DNA from: Paramecium octaurelia
Lineage: Eukaryota; Ciliophora; Oligohymenophorea; Peniculida; Parameciidae
Direction of reading: 5' to 3'
Length of the DNA stretch: 64,000 nt
Assembly (NCBI GenBank): GCA_905182995.1
Contig: CAJJDP010000066.1
Span: 62,001 to 126,000 of the forward strand
Numbering within the stretch: position 1 is the first letter of the stretch; every line of letters starts with the position of its first letter. The translations under genes were made by a program, and so were the position numbers. Positions 1 to 13,161 of this stretch are shown piece after piece. Under the pieces are notes generated by a model, which was not told where the DNA came from, did not search any database, and saw only the letters and a program-made list of their open reading frames with translations.

Positions 1-1861
1 TGCCAGTGTGAATCAAAAAGGGTCCTTTATATTAGATTTATTTCTGTAATTGATTGATATTCATATTAATACCATTTGTAACCTTGACAATTTCAAGTAA
101 TTCATCATTCTCTTCCTTTTGTTGACCATATTTCGTAGTGACAGAAACATACTCGATTAAAATTTCTCTGTTTTATTTAAATCCAAAAAATTCATGGTGT
201 TACATCTCAAATGATTATTTGATCACATTCACATCTGAATTATATTCTATTTTCAACAGGAAATCACTTCCCTCGTATTTGAGATGTAACTCTATTAGTT
301 ATTCAATGTCCTATTATTACTAAGATTGAAGTGTGTTGATGACCTTATTGATGGAATCGAAATTGATTAACTTATCAATAAGTGGTATTTTTTAATACTT
401 TTATTATCTGGCTAAACTCAATCCATAAGCTGAGAAGATGCTTGCATATTTGTGAATGAAGATTGAATCGATCATAAGAGATTCTGCAATTGAACAACAA
501 TGCTATCCTCCTGCTCCTCCATATATCACCAATAAATGATCTTAACTCAATTGTCCTCTTCCATTTGTTATCTGTCTTATAGGTCTGCACATCTGTTCAT
601 CAGCTACTTTGATAAAACTCTCAGCAATTTCAATTGGACTCATTCCCAACTCTAAACTCATTGCCTCAAATTACTCCTTTACTTTCTCATAGTTTAATCC
701 TGAGTTATTATCAAATCCGAATATTTTGGGTAGATGATCCACATCAATATTCCCTAAATACAAATTCGCGTCAGTCAAACTTAATAGTCCATCCCTGTCA
801 TAACAAATTGGACCTGGATATGAACCACTGCTTGTTGGACCCACTTTAAACATTCCATTCTCAAACTTTAACAAGCTTCCCCCACCTGCTGCCACTGTCT
901 TGATGTCGAAGCATGGAGTGTTTACTATGATTCCATCAACAACGCTTTCCTCCTTGATATTTTACCTATCATAATAGACACAAACATCTGTTGAAGTTCC
1001 ACCCATATCCAATCCAACCACTCCCTTCTTATTCAACTACTTGAAAATCTTAGTTGATTGCATCAATGCCACCACTCCACCAGCTGGACCGCTCAATACA
1101 GCCTTACTGCCTATGAACTCCTATGCTTCCGTCAACCCTCCATCAGACTACATGAATAATATCTGGGGATTCTGATTCGTTAACAATGCTCTGATCTCCT
1201 ATTCTAATTCCTAAATATACTACTATATCAAAGGGTTCACATAAGAATTTAAAACTGTTGTTTAACCCCGAGGAACCACTTTTATCACTTTACTCACCTC
1301 ACTCGATATTGAAATCGAACAAAATCCCACCTCTTTTGCTAAACCCTTTATTTGCTACTCATGCACATCGTTGATGACAGAATGCAATAGCACAACTGCA
1401 ATTGAACTTATCTTTTATTGTTTCAACCTTAGTAAATCCGTTCTAACTTATTCTAAATCTAAAGATTGCACAATCTCCCCTTCGTAAGTTATTCTCTCCT
1501 TTATCTCAATCACTTCCTTGTACAACACTGATGGCTTCTTCATTGTCAAATCAAATATTTTAGGCCGTGTTTATTGCCCAATCTGCAGCAAATCTCTGAA
1601 TCCCTCAGTTATAAGCAGAGCACAATCATGACCCTGTTTTTCCAATATCGCATTCGTTATTATGGTTGTACCTATTACAATTTGGTTGACCTAAACATTC
1701 GAACCATCACGCGAATATTTCTCATATATTTCTTTTATTCCCTAAAACACTCCATCTTTATAATATGACTGACTTAATAATTTGTGAACTTTTGATTCTC
1801 CATCCAATTGATAAAATACATCAGTAAATGTTCCGCCTCTGTCTATATAAAAATTCAACAT
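1..1861 (-). CDS. OPLAH: 5-oxoprolinase (ATP-hydrolysing), 3' part off the window
   Basis: 5-oxoprolinase opens 5-oxo-L-proline to glutamate with ATP hydrolysis, in the cytosolic glutathione (gamma-glutamyl) cycle. About 620 codons are visible, in one frame with TAA/TAG as Gln and no intron seen. The start [16 protein letters not shown] carries the hydantoinase-A nucleotide-binding motif. [10 protein letters not shown] lies near residue 67, GFRDLLQIG near 90, DMGGTSTDV near 285 and TVAAGGGS near 320, all typical of OPLAH. The family is about 1290 residues, so the hydantoinase-B half lies beyond position 1. Assignment is by motif order; confidence is high. Confidence 0.93.
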
Positions 1862-1975
1862 TATATTATAAACTTTATATTTTCTCTCTTGTGATAATAA
1901 TTTTTCAATCATATTGTACACATTTGCTTATATTCAAATTATCTTAAATTAGAGAGGAAGATTAAAAAATAGAAA

Positions 1976-2260
1976 ATGCATACGAAGTTTATATCTCTTT
2001 ATAAAAGCAGTTCTGTAAGAACTCTGAAGGGAAATACAACTTAATGGGATAAATTATACTCTAATAATTATTTTGCTATTACTTATGAAATTTATGTAGA
2101 ATAGATAAGAGAATGATAGCAGATAGCAGATTATCTAATAAAATATATATCATTCTAAATATGCGAAATCTTATATTATAATTTAGTGTTTCCTTTAAGT
2201 ACTCTTTATACAATAATTTCAAGTTCTAATATATTGTACAAGATAAATAAGAATTATTGA
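1976..2260 (+). CDS. Small unknown protein with one tiny intron
   Basis: The first exon starts MHTKFISLYKSSS and would meet a TGA at 2114, but that TGA lies in a canonical 24-nt intron (2096-2119, GTA to TAG). Splicing gives an 86-residue protein rich in Ile, Tyr, Leu and Ser, ending at TGA 2258. No domain is recognised. It is divergent from the 5-oxoprolinase start with about 115 bp between them. It is short, so it could be a chance frame, but the intron fits exactly. Confidence 0.4.
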
Positions 2261-3096
2261 ACTACCTGTTGGATTTAATGATATATAATTATTTACAAAA
2301 AAGGATAATAATAAATTGATCCATACAATAATAGTATTTGATTTTTCATTTAAATATTCAAAAAGGACTAATCTTTACTAATCTAAATCAAAATTGAGAG
2401 AAGTGTGTATTTGAATACTACCTAAGGCTCAGAGTTCATTAATTATTAGTTTCAGTTTGGTATACTATCCTTGATGATATGATAGCAATTATAATATGGA
2501 GGATTTTTAATTTTATAACTCTTTTATTGAATTTGAATGGTTTTAAGTTTATAAGGCTGCTATATTGGAATACTTAAGTAAAATTTTGAGCAATTTCGAT
2601 AACCATTTAAATATTTGCAAATTAAGAATTCATAATTCTTATTTATGAAATAGAAAATCAATTAGGTTATATATAATATTATTTATTTATTGAAATTTGA
2701 TTATTATCCGTCTCCCTCTACGACTAGGTAGTCTTAAGTTAGGAATAATACTTTGATTTTCAGTGGGAGGGGTGTGAGAGTGAATCATTATTAAATTTAT
2801 TGTTAGATTTTTCATTTTATAACATTGTAAATCCACCAAATATAGTGATTGAGTTGAGGGTGTCATGAGCAAACCAATTGGTTATTAGATTTATATAATT
2901 ATCATATATTATGACTGCATGTTCTTAAGAGTTAGGGAGGAGGTATGGGTGATCCATTTGAAAATGGATGTGTGGAGTTGTGCATGAGCAAGGGGAGAGG
3001 CATGATAAACGTAAGAGATATATCTTAATGTGTTTATAACAACAATAAAATGATGGTATCCTATTGTGTATTCATAAATATTAATTTAAATAAAAT
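2261..3096. other. Intergenic stretch with a perfect palindrome
   Basis: No convincing gene. The left part is very AT-rich; 2690-3010 is richer in G on the + strand. A perfect inverted repeat, ATCCATTT-GA-AAATGGAT, lies at 2952-2969. A minus-strand frame near 2690-2872 has unconvincing composition. Confidence 0.5.
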
Positions 3097-6000
3097 ATGG
3101 ACACAAAGAAAACCAAAAAGAAACCTGAATTAAGTGAGCAGTTGTTCGTTGGGAATTACGTGGATGTTTACCATCAAGGGAGCAAACAATTTAAGTTGGC
3201 ATACATTTTGTAGAAAACAGATAAGGAAATTGAAGTCACATATGATGGATTATAGAAAAAAGAAAATGAGGTATGTTTGTGTGTTTACATGTTGCTTAGA
3301 TAATTAAATTATCGCAAAATCGAATATAATTTGCGAGGAGATCTACTTAAAGTAAGGAATCATTTAAATAAAGATTATACGGGTGATGACTATAGACAAT
3401 AAAAAACATTTCGTGAATATTTAAAATATTCACGCGAAGAATGTGAGAAATACACAAAGGAATTAATAACGATAATGTAGACTAATTTTCAGGGATTGAC
3501 ACCAATTGAAATCATTTAGAGCATCCGTGTTAGATAGTTCATTTACTTGGACATGGTGCTTTCGAGTGAATTGTCGGCAAAGGAGATTCCGTTTGCATTG
3601 GAATACATTAAGACCTATTATAATTTTATCAAGTGGTACTTTGATCAATTCCCCAAATACTTTGCAGATGTAAAATCAATCTATGAAAATAGTACATGAA
3701 ATACCTGAACAACATCGAACTCTATATAATAGATGAGCGAGTCGCCATAGCAAGTTGTCTCTAAGAAGTGTGTGAAGCATTCTGCATGTTGTTTGGTTCC
3801 ATATGGAGACTGCTAAAGTAAGAGAACTCCTTCTTTTATGTATGTCTTTTTTGTACCACATTAGTTAAATTATGAAATTTTGCAGTAATAATTGGATAAG
3901 ACCTTCACGACCCCAGTTTACCAGGGTTTCGTAACAAACCCAAATATAGAGGATTGGAAACTCTATCAGGGTGCCACTGACGTTGTAAAATGCATTAGGA
4001 AAACCTGGTAATGTTATTTAAGGACCATGTCTTACTTTCGGTCTATTGGAGGTCTTCAGAGTTGGGACAACTTGTTGAAACCCTGTGAAGGAGGGGAATA
4101 CAACTACATCCCTCTCAAAGCTATGACCAAAATCGTGTTAACATAGCAATACTTATCTCAATACTTCCCATTGCAGGAGCAAGGCAACATGGCTAGGAAG
4201 ACTTTAGAGTGGTTTTAGTTCAGAGTGGCCAATTTGACAGTCTAAGACATAAAGGATACTGATATTGACTTAATAAGAGAAAATGCCTTGGAGATGCAAT
4301 ATTATTTCTTGAAAGGATATACTTAGGATCAACTAAACAAATTGGTGGATGAAATTCAATTATAAATGTCATTGAAATTTCTGAAATCCAATTTCCTTGA
4401 GAAACGAGTCAAGGGTCTAAGTGAGATTAAGGACTTCACTGAGAAGCTCAAGTTTGAAACGAGCAGTCAAATAAAATTGAAGACTTCAATCAGTAAGGAG
4501 GAACTGATAAAATGGATAGCTAACAATAGGATCCTAGATTTTACAATCCTGGGTGATTCGGTACATCCAGAACTGATAAAGAGATCGAGTGATGTAGCGT
4601 TTTTCCTCTGTAAAAACCAGGCATTCCAGCCAGATTATGTGGATAAAATCTGGCTCAACAATTACGACAAACATGAGACAACCCAATTGGCATTATACGA
4701 ATTTTTCAAGGCAATCTCACCAGTTCTCTCATTCCAAGGGATCGAGAAGCTATACAATCACATCTCTGCCATCCCTTATAATAAGTACAATGAGAACATT
4801 GTGAGCATGATTAGAACATTCACAGAGGCAGCTCTGTCTTAGAAATTCCATGAATAATAGTTACAATTAAAACCAGATAAGAGATTCATGACATTTAATT
4901 AATTGTGGGATTTGTTGCAAGACAGAGAGGACTCCTTAGTCAGCAGTCATATCCAAGAACAAAGCTTTTAAGCAGCTCGCATGATCATTTCGCAAATCCC
5001 ATAGACTAAATAATTCATCTCTTAATATTTTGGAAGATGTTTCGAATTGATTGGGAACCACAAATCAGTTTATTAGGCCATCAGTTTCGTTCATTATTTC
5101 CTCGATAAACAAGTCAAGGATGACAAAGGCAGAAAGGAGTTGATCCAATAGACAGATGAAAAGTACAACATCATTGAGTTATTTGTCAAAGACATTGAAG
5201 TCTACATGGAGAAAGTGAGATAATATTTCAAGAACGATGTCACTTAGGATATCATCATTAATGGTGTTTAGAAGTTCAGTCAGAATGTATTTTTCAGATT
5301 GCAGATGTTAAATTACTTGCTGCAACAAACTGAACTCAAAATCAATTATGATCAAAGTGTCAGATTGTGGGATGCTTTGGCTGCCAAAACTAAGGGAGGC
5401 ATCTAGAAGAAGGAATTAAACAAAATCCTTATCAATAATTATTATCCAGATATTTCTTAAATCAGAATCAATTAAATATACTTTGATAAGGAAGGAGAAT
5501 AAAGGTTTTTCACATAAATCCTATGCAATCCTGAAAGGAATGATTATGAAAAGTAAAAGTGTTTTATCAATAATTTAGTTACACAATCGAAGATTTCGAA
5601 TTATTTTAAGTGTTTTTCAAATCCTTCAATCAAACTAGGCAAATGTTGAAGTATTATGGAAATTCCATGCGCTTCATTGTGAATGATCATAATTTTGAAG
5701 GAAAAAATGCCATTTGGCAAATCTTTGCTAAGGTTAAGGACCTTGCTCTCCTTGAACTCATTGCCAATTTCATACTCAATCTCTATACTTAACTCAGTCA
5801 AACATTAGACACTAAATGCGACAAAATCTATTAGGAAATGATGGACAAGTGTTTAGAACTGATCTAACAATAGTGTCCTAGTTTGACCACAAGGTCCATC
5901 AATCTATTACTATCCTTATTCAATTACTTCCAAAGTGGTCCCCCTTCAAAGAAATCCCCAAAACCAACCAATTATACATCCTTTAAGGTGTAAATCTATA

Positions 6001-9000
6001 ACACTAACAATTAAACATCCATTAAAGAGTTTAAAGAAGGAGATACAACGACAGTGAATTAGTGGAAATAAAAGTTGGCTGAGGATTTAAAAGTAGCTTA
6101 TTCTCAATTAGATATTACTGTGGATAATAAGTTAATTGAATAATAATATGATTTTGTGGAAACTTATGTTAATCAGGTGTTCTATTAAATGGCTACAGTG
6201 AGGGTGAGAATCAATAACAAAAATCACCCGAAGAATTACCTTTCTCAAGACCAACGCACTTTTGAAATTCTGTTCAAATTACTTGATAAATAAGAGAGTA
6301 CAGAATTCTTGAGTTAGGTTTGGGATTTGATTAATAGATTGCCTACTAATATTTAAATAAAAAAGTAAGTAGAAAATTGTAAGGATTGGAAAAAGTACTT
6401 AGATCACTCATTCTTTGATATGTTTTATGTATTATAAATCATATAAGCATTATTAGTGAATGGATAATGGTGTGAATAATTTAATAATTTTGATGGGGTG
6501 GATTTGGTAACATAAAAATTCTTAGGTTAAAATTTGCAATTTCAATAGAGACCACTCGAAATCAAATCTTGTTTCACATATTTAGAAATTCTCAGTCATC
6601 AGAATATTAAGATAAGAGAGCCTCAAATAATTCAGCAAATCTAGCAGAAAGTCATAGAAATAATTCAAGAACTATCTCATTACGTAAAGAGCAAGAAAAA
6701 ACTAGAGCAAGGCCAAAAGAAAACTCCATAATAAAAGGAAATGAATGAAATTGAGACTCGTCTACTCAAGAGATGCTTTAATTAACTAGACTAATCTGGT
6801 TGTAAGTAGTATATCAGATAAAATCACGAATTAAAATAACAACTCTATAATTACTTTGTGGAACATGAAAATTAGGAACTCAAAAAGGAATACTGCAATT
6901 AATTGTTATATCTGAAGAACACTTAAGAGAGCAAATTGTTGATTAAAATCATGCTTGATGAAGTTTTGAAGGATGTGATTTCAAATAACAAATAAAAATG
7001 CGAACACCTTTTTGAGTTTTGTTGTAACCTACTGTTATAAGAAGATGACTTGAACATTGAGAAATTTGATTTTGAACATTTGTTGTCGTACATCAAATAA
7101 TAGCTATAATTGTTGCCAAACAATGAAATCACTGTTAAAGATTAGGATTAAATTTTGATCGGCTTACTCAAACTCTTAAATGTCATCATTGATAAACTGC
7201 CTCATCTATCAATTAATAACTAATTATTTGAGTAGATTTTGAGTTATTTATTTGAAAATGAAGGAGAAAGTAAATGCAAGTGCAAGTCTCAGTAATCTAG
7301 AACTGCTGGATTCAATTGCTTGTCTACTCTCTTGAAAAACTAATAAAATATGAACAAGTTTTTGAATATTGTATCTCCTTTGCATTCAACCAACACTTGG
7401 AGAACCAAACACCTAAATGATTGGAATATTTAAAGTAAATTCCATGAGAAATCATCAACTGGATATGTTGGTTTATACAATTTAGCATGCATTTGTTATA
7501 TGAACTCTTTACTCTAGCAATTATATATGGTTCCTGCTTTCAGAGAAAAGTTATTGAAGGTCGAGGACAAGAACACTTGTGTTTAGGAAGAGAATTTGCT
7601 TCATCAATTGAAATGTCTGTTCTTGGCATTGAAATATTCACAAAAATAATATCATAACCCAAAGAAGTTCTGTCATGCTTTCAAGGATTTGGATGGGAAT
7701 CCAACAAATATTTTTGAATAAATGGATGTGGACGAATTTTGTAATTTACTTATGGATAGAATTGAATTGAATGTAAAGTCAACCTCAGATGAAGATTTAG
7801 TTAAACGATTTTTTGGTGGCGTCATGTCCAATGAAATAATAGGTAAGACATGTCCTCATTATTCCGAAAGAGAAGAACCCTTCTTTGCTATCTCTCTTCC
7901 TGTTGCAAACAAAAAGAACCTAGAGGAGTGTTTACAAACATTGGTACATGGGGATTTGCTTGAAGGTGATAATGCCTACAATTGCGAGCAATGCAACAAA
8001 AAAGTAAGTGCTTTGAAGAGAATGTGCATCAAGAAATTACCAGATCATCTCATTCTTGTATTGAAAAGATTCAATTTTGATTTCGATTTGATGGCAAAAG
8101 CAAAAATCAACGATAGAATTGAATTCCCATTTGAGTTGGATATGTAACCTTACTCTCAATAGGGATTAAGGTAATAGGAAAACAGAACAAATAATTCGAA
8201 TGGACAGGACAACCCCTAAGAATATTATTAATATAGATTAACAGGGGTTGTTATTCATATGGGTTCAGCAGATAGTGGACATTACTATTCATTTATTCAA
8301 GATAAGAATGATTTAAATAAATGGTATGAATTCAACGATATTCTTGTGTCTCCTGCTGACATAAAGGATCTTAAGAATGATGCTTTCGGTGGGGCAGATA
8401 AATTCTTGAAGAATAAGTATCCTCCTCAATTCAAGGACAAATCTAAAAGTGCCTACATGTTGTTTTATGAAAGAATTAACCCTATAAACGTTGCCGATTA
8501 ATCATAAAAGATAGATGTTGAAATGGATTAGAAAACAGTACAGTTTCTAGACGAAATCAAAGATGAAAACAGGAAGTTCCAAATTCAACGCTTTATTTTT
8601 AGTCCAGAATACTTTACTTTTATGTAGAATTTGATTAAGTTCTAATTATAGCAATAATAAGTCTAAGATCATATTGTAAAAGCACTAGTTTTCTTTTATT
8701 TGACATGCGCTGTGAGAGAAAATGACAAAACATTTGTTTCAAATAACATTTTAGAAATCTAGGATTTATTAAGAAAATCACCTAATACATGTTAATGGCT
8801 ATTAAAATGCTTCAATTAGCCATAATATATAAGAGAATTTTAATTTGATTGTTCAAAGAAGATGGTTAGGAAATTTGTGATTTCTATGATAATCACAGCC
8901 ATTGACACTATTTAATAACTAGAAGGCTACAAAGATCTATCTGAGATGGTTGATGATAAACCAAAATCATTAGTGGCTTCCTTGATAAATGCTTGGATAT

Positions 9001-10469
9001 TAATGATTCCAGAATTGAAAAAAAGCCTAAAAAATTCTGTTGAGTTTTATGACATTTTCTATAAATTTGCAAAATTGCATTAATCTAATGCCTAATACTT
9101 AATTTCAAAGAGATTAGTGGGCAAATTATTGGATTTGTCAATAGAAGTGCTCTTAGTGAACCCAAATAAAAACTTAATTCCTCTAAGAGAAGTGGTAAGA
9201 AGAATGGATGATATAAAAGTCATGAAATTCAACGATGATCCCAGCAACTATTTAGGATAGTAAAATTATTAGAGTGTAGATGTTGCTTCGAATTATTATG
9301 ATGAGTTATTAGAAAAGAAATTTGAAAAGTCAATGAATTCAGGTCCTTCAACAAGTAGAGTCTATTTGTGGAGAGTGATAGCCTATTTAATAAAAGGAGA
9401 ATATAAGTAATTGTTATCTCCAGAAGAGTAAAGTCTACTTCAATTTGACATTCAATTTATCTCAATTCTTTTAGAAGAAGGAGATTGCAAATTGGCAATC
9501 AGAATGATTTCAGATATTCTGTGCGCTTACTCAATGGATAATCAAAAATAAAGTGATGCAGTTATTACTTCAATCATTAAGTAAATAAATGATAAGGAAT
9601 ACAAAGAATACAGAAAATATTTAGTTGTTCTCAAAAGGCTGTTTCAAATTAAGGATCAAATTACCCCTACAAGAGTATAAGTATATTATTAAATTCTAGA
9701 TCAATTCCGGAATGAGTAGGTTATTGGACGCCATGTAAAAATAAGGTCAATACTTCTTAGAAACTGATGTTTGTCAGCAATACATTCTAAGGGTATAAAT
9801 TTATTCTCAAATATCTCTAGATGGTTTTCAAGAATTAAGCAGTCCATTAATGGATGGCCAAAAATTAAAGAGCTTGGCAGTGGATTCTAGAAAATCAGAA
9901 TACTCAACCACCTCCCAATGACAAATTAATTGCCAACAATCAGATTCCTTAAAAATGTTAACATAGATTACATAAAATCTATCTGCCCAACTCTTCCTAG
10001 GGATATGCAAAATTATTGAGTTGGAAGAAACAATAATTTATCAATTTGCCCAAAGAACCTTTCAAATTAAATGATGATTTTGATACTGACGACGATTTGA
10101 CTGAAAAAAATGTTAAGGTGGATGACAAGATCGACTTCTAGTATATATTCCTTATTTATTTGTGTAGTGACCAAAATCAATGGATTACTGCCACTGTTAG
10201 CAAAGTGATGGGAGATTACATTCATCTAACCTTCAGTGGAAAGATGGCCCCTCAAAATATGGACATTGAATTAGACAATGAACGACTGGCTCCATTTAAT
10301 ACTCTATCTAGCAACAACAAAATACCTGGTATTCATAATTGCTATTGTTAAATTAGGGTACAATAACCAGAGTTATGAGATGGTTATTGAGCATCCGTCT
10401 GATCATGACAATGATACAGAGGAGGGCAACAATAATTCAAATAATTAAACTGATTCAGATGAAGAGTGA
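3097..10469 (+). CDS. Giant ubiquitin-specific protease, USP9X/FAF type
   Basis: A peptidase C19 deubiquitinase that removes ubiquitin from protein conjugates. The model has five introns (3670-3692, 3840-3864, 5553-5578, 9735-9760, 10329-10356) and gives 2414 residues, close to the ~2550 of USP9X. The USP domain sits at about residues 1420-1790, the same relative place as in USP9X. The Cys box reads YNLACICYMNSLLQQLYM (Cys near 1441), followed by a QMDVDEF box, a zinc ribbon with two CxxC pairs, and the His box GSADSGHYYSF (His near 1702) with WYEFND. Long helical flanks fit the family. Tudor-like stretches appear near both ends: residues ~17-50 (FVGNYVDVYHQGS) and near the C-terminus (WITATVSKVMGDYIHLTFSG). 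A possible intron at 3271 was rejected because splicing would break the frame. Confidence 0.88.
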
Positions 10470-10527
10470 AATTAATAATCAAGAAGTATTACATTATATA
10501 GTTAATATATAATATATATTTTTTAAT

Positions 10528-11328
10528 ATGTCTAAATAATGGTAGATGCATCAGAGTGTGCAAGAGAGTTTGTGTTCTTCTCTAAATAAAGATGAAATTC
10601 TAGAGGAATTTATAAATATTTGCAATTATATATCCCAGGAGGATCAAAAAAGCATAAAGAGTTTGAATTCAAAAATACAAACAATTAAGAAACATTATGC
10701 TTAATAGAAATGCCGAATTGAACATCAATTTAAATACATCTAAACTTTATTAGAACAAAAAAAGAAAGAGTTAATGTCTCTATTAAATACTCATGAATAG
10801 GAAATAGATAAAACATTCAAAAATTTACTTGAATAAGTAACTCAAATCCAATCTGTTATCAATAACATCTAAAATGACATCCTCAGTAATAGATAAGAAA
10901 TTGTATCAGAAGTGGATGATGATACCTTTCACAATATTCTCTCATAATTCGATTAGGAAATCCAGATGACACAAAAATACAAAAGGGATTTATTGTCTCA
11001 AAAAATTACACTCATCATTATTGAAGAATGGACTTCACATCATCAAGATGTGATCAAAAATCTACTCAATCAATGCATAACAATAAAAGATTATCAAAAA
11101 CAAATTGAAACATAACACTCAGAATTAAGTGCCTCGACCAGTAGTGACAAGTTCTATTCTTCCAACAGGTCCAGTTAAGAATTATGTATGAAACAATAAA
11201 CGCCCTTGATTGTAAGTTTTGACTAAAAATATTTTCTGTCTTAAAAATAAACTGAGGTATCAAAATCTGATTCTGACATGCATGATAGTTGCGAGTCTGA
11301 TTTCCTAAAAGAAATGACGTAATCTTGA
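10528..11328 (+). CDS. Coiled-coil protein, function unknown
   Basis: A single open frame of 266 residues with no intron, starting MSKQWQMHQSVQESL and ending at TGA 11326. Residues ~50-150 are Gln/Lys/Glu-rich with heptad-like Leu/Ile spacing (LLEQKKKELMSLLNTHEQEI), as in a coiled coil, perhaps of the kind that follows a B-box. The tail is Ser-rich. No zinc-binding or catalytic motif is present. It starts about 60 bp after the USP gene on the same strand. Confidence 0.7.
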
Positions 11329-11895
11329 AATTGTTAAAATTATGGCTATTCACTTATTATATTTTGAGTATTATAATTTATATTTTTACTAATAAAAAAA
11401 ATAAATTAATTTTATTTCCTGTCTTACCTCATTTCATTTCAAAGATAGCAGCCATTTTTCATCCTTATATGTTTTTGCTATGACCTAAATAAATTAATTT
11501 TTGGTCTTGCAATATAAAAGCTTTCAATATTTAATAATCGCTTGTTAAAATTGTTCACAACATCTACAAATTTTTTATAAGTTTTTTTTATACTCATTTT
11601 GATTGATTTCGATGATTATGTGGTTATTCGGCATTAGGTCCTTCGAATTCAATTAAAAAGGATATTAAACCTTTGAAATAACAGAATGTATAACTATGTT
11701 TAATAATACACTTATATATTATATTATAATGGTTAGTAAATAATATATTTTAATTAAATGTTACTGAACACTTTTTTGTATTAAATAAAATAAAGAAATC
11801 CTGCCTTAGCTGATCGTCAGCGTGTTTAAAGGGCGAGAAGGATAAAATACAAAGTTTCGTTTAATACAAATTATTCTATATATATATATTGTTTT
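11329..11895. other. Intergenic stretch with a small G+C-richer islet
   Basis: No gene seen. Most is AT-rich. A short richer islet at about 11798-11845 holds the near-palindrome CTGATCGTCAG and could be the edge of a small RNA, but nothing supports a specific class. Confidence 0.35.
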
Positions 11896-12298
11896 TCAAA
11901 GTGTTGTAATGAGGTATTCTTATTCTTTTACCACTTTATCATCAAGTACGATTTTGAGATTCAATTTAGAGAATTTTTTTATATTTGAGTAGGATGCTTG
12001 TTTAAACTGTTCATTTTGTTCAAATTAAATATTTTTTTTTCTGTAATTATGTAGGATAGTTTTAGCAGTAGCATAATTGATCTTAAGATCCTTGGCAATC
12101 TAAAGGAGGTATTATAATATAGAGTACTCTTTTAATTTTGCATTTCTACTGAAGAACAGTTTGAATCAACTATTTCTTTTTTTCCTTTGATATCATTTTG
12201 TATTGTCTTTTTATCAATTATTGATCATCCTTTTCTAAAGGTTGAGACCCTGGTTGTTTATTTCCATTGTCATTTATGGGCATTGTTATAAGCGACAT
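11896..12298 (-). CDS. Small helix-turn-helix protein A
   Basis: 124 residues after removal of one 28-nt intron (12100-12127, GTA to TAG). The core EKKKQLIQTVLQQKCKIKR is followed after the intron by IAKDLKINYATAKTILHNYR, which has the length and hydrophobic spacing of a homeodomain-like or transposase-type helix-turn-helix. The tail contains SKLNLKIVLDDKVVKEQEYL. A second gene at 15972-16373 matches it along the HTH and the tail, with the intron at the same place, so the two are paralogues. A DNA-binding role is inferred from the HTH only. Confidence 0.7.
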
Positions 12299-12467
12299 AT
12301 AATTTGATAAAAAAGTTTTTTTATTGTTAATTCATTAATATGTTCCAAATAGATTTGGATTAAATATTATATTTTTTATACTGTAATTTATAATTTATAC
12401 AGCATGAAAATAAATAAAACAACCAGATCTAATTCTACAACCCTTATGATTATGAAATATAGAAACA

Positions 12468-12827
12468 ATGATGCATTATTTGTTTCCTTGTGATATAGGG
12501 GCAAGAAATATCAACTATGATTAGTTTGCTAGCAGATCATGGATGGTTTAGAATGATTCGGAAAATGTTATGACCATTCCTAAGGCCAACTATGAAGAGT
12601 AAAAAAAAGTGTAACATTTACAGAGTATGGATCATACGAAATAGTTGGCCAATTAAAATGAATCAACCCTTATGCAGTTATAATTTAAGTATAAATTCGA
12701 AAATGCGAAAACTACCTTATTATTATTATGTTAATCTATAAATACGATTAGAATCACTCTTCAAATAACGAGTCGATAATTAATCAAATAACTGAATCAA
12801 TATATTTAATCATTCATTTACATTTGA
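12468..12827 (+). CDS. Unknown protein, start uncertain
   Basis: An open frame of 119 residues beginning MMHYLFPCDIGARNINYDQF. The first 80 residues have normal coding composition (IPKANYEEQKKVQHL), while the last 40 become Leu/Ile/Thr-rich and may hide an unrecognised splice. The start could lie upstream behind an intron. It is divergent from HTH gene A. No family recognised. Confidence 0.5.
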
Positions 12828-13161
12828 AAACTAGGGTAAAATACAGATTGTAAAGGATAATTATTGTCAGACTTTTTCTTAAATTTGAGGGGCAAATCAA
12901 AAGTTTTTAAGAAACATAGGAGATAATAACAAAATAAATGAATCCTATCTCGGAATAAAGATTTGTATAAAAATGGAATGAATATTTATAGGAGGTGTTT
13001 TTGGTATTTGTGAAACTGGTAGTTTGGTTCTTTCGTAGAAAGAAATGATATAGGCTATAATCCTGCCAGGTTCATGAAGGTTTCAGAAGTTATTTTATAT
13101 CAATTTTGGAATTCATTGAAAATGGGATTGGGTTTTATATATAGATTTATAAAACACAGAC
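12828..13161. other. Intergenic stretch between convergent genes
   Basis: AT-rich sequence between the 3' ends of two convergent genes. Nothing recognised. Confidence 0.5.

Noticed and set aside
2687-2872. Minus-strand frame of 61-80 codons in the intergenic gap
   Set aside because: No intron, domain or coding-like composition supports it.
3271-3299. A GTA...TAG segment of 29 nt inside the USP gene that looks like an intron
   Set aside because: Removing it shifts the frame into an early TGA, while leaving it in keeps one long open frame, so I read it as exon.
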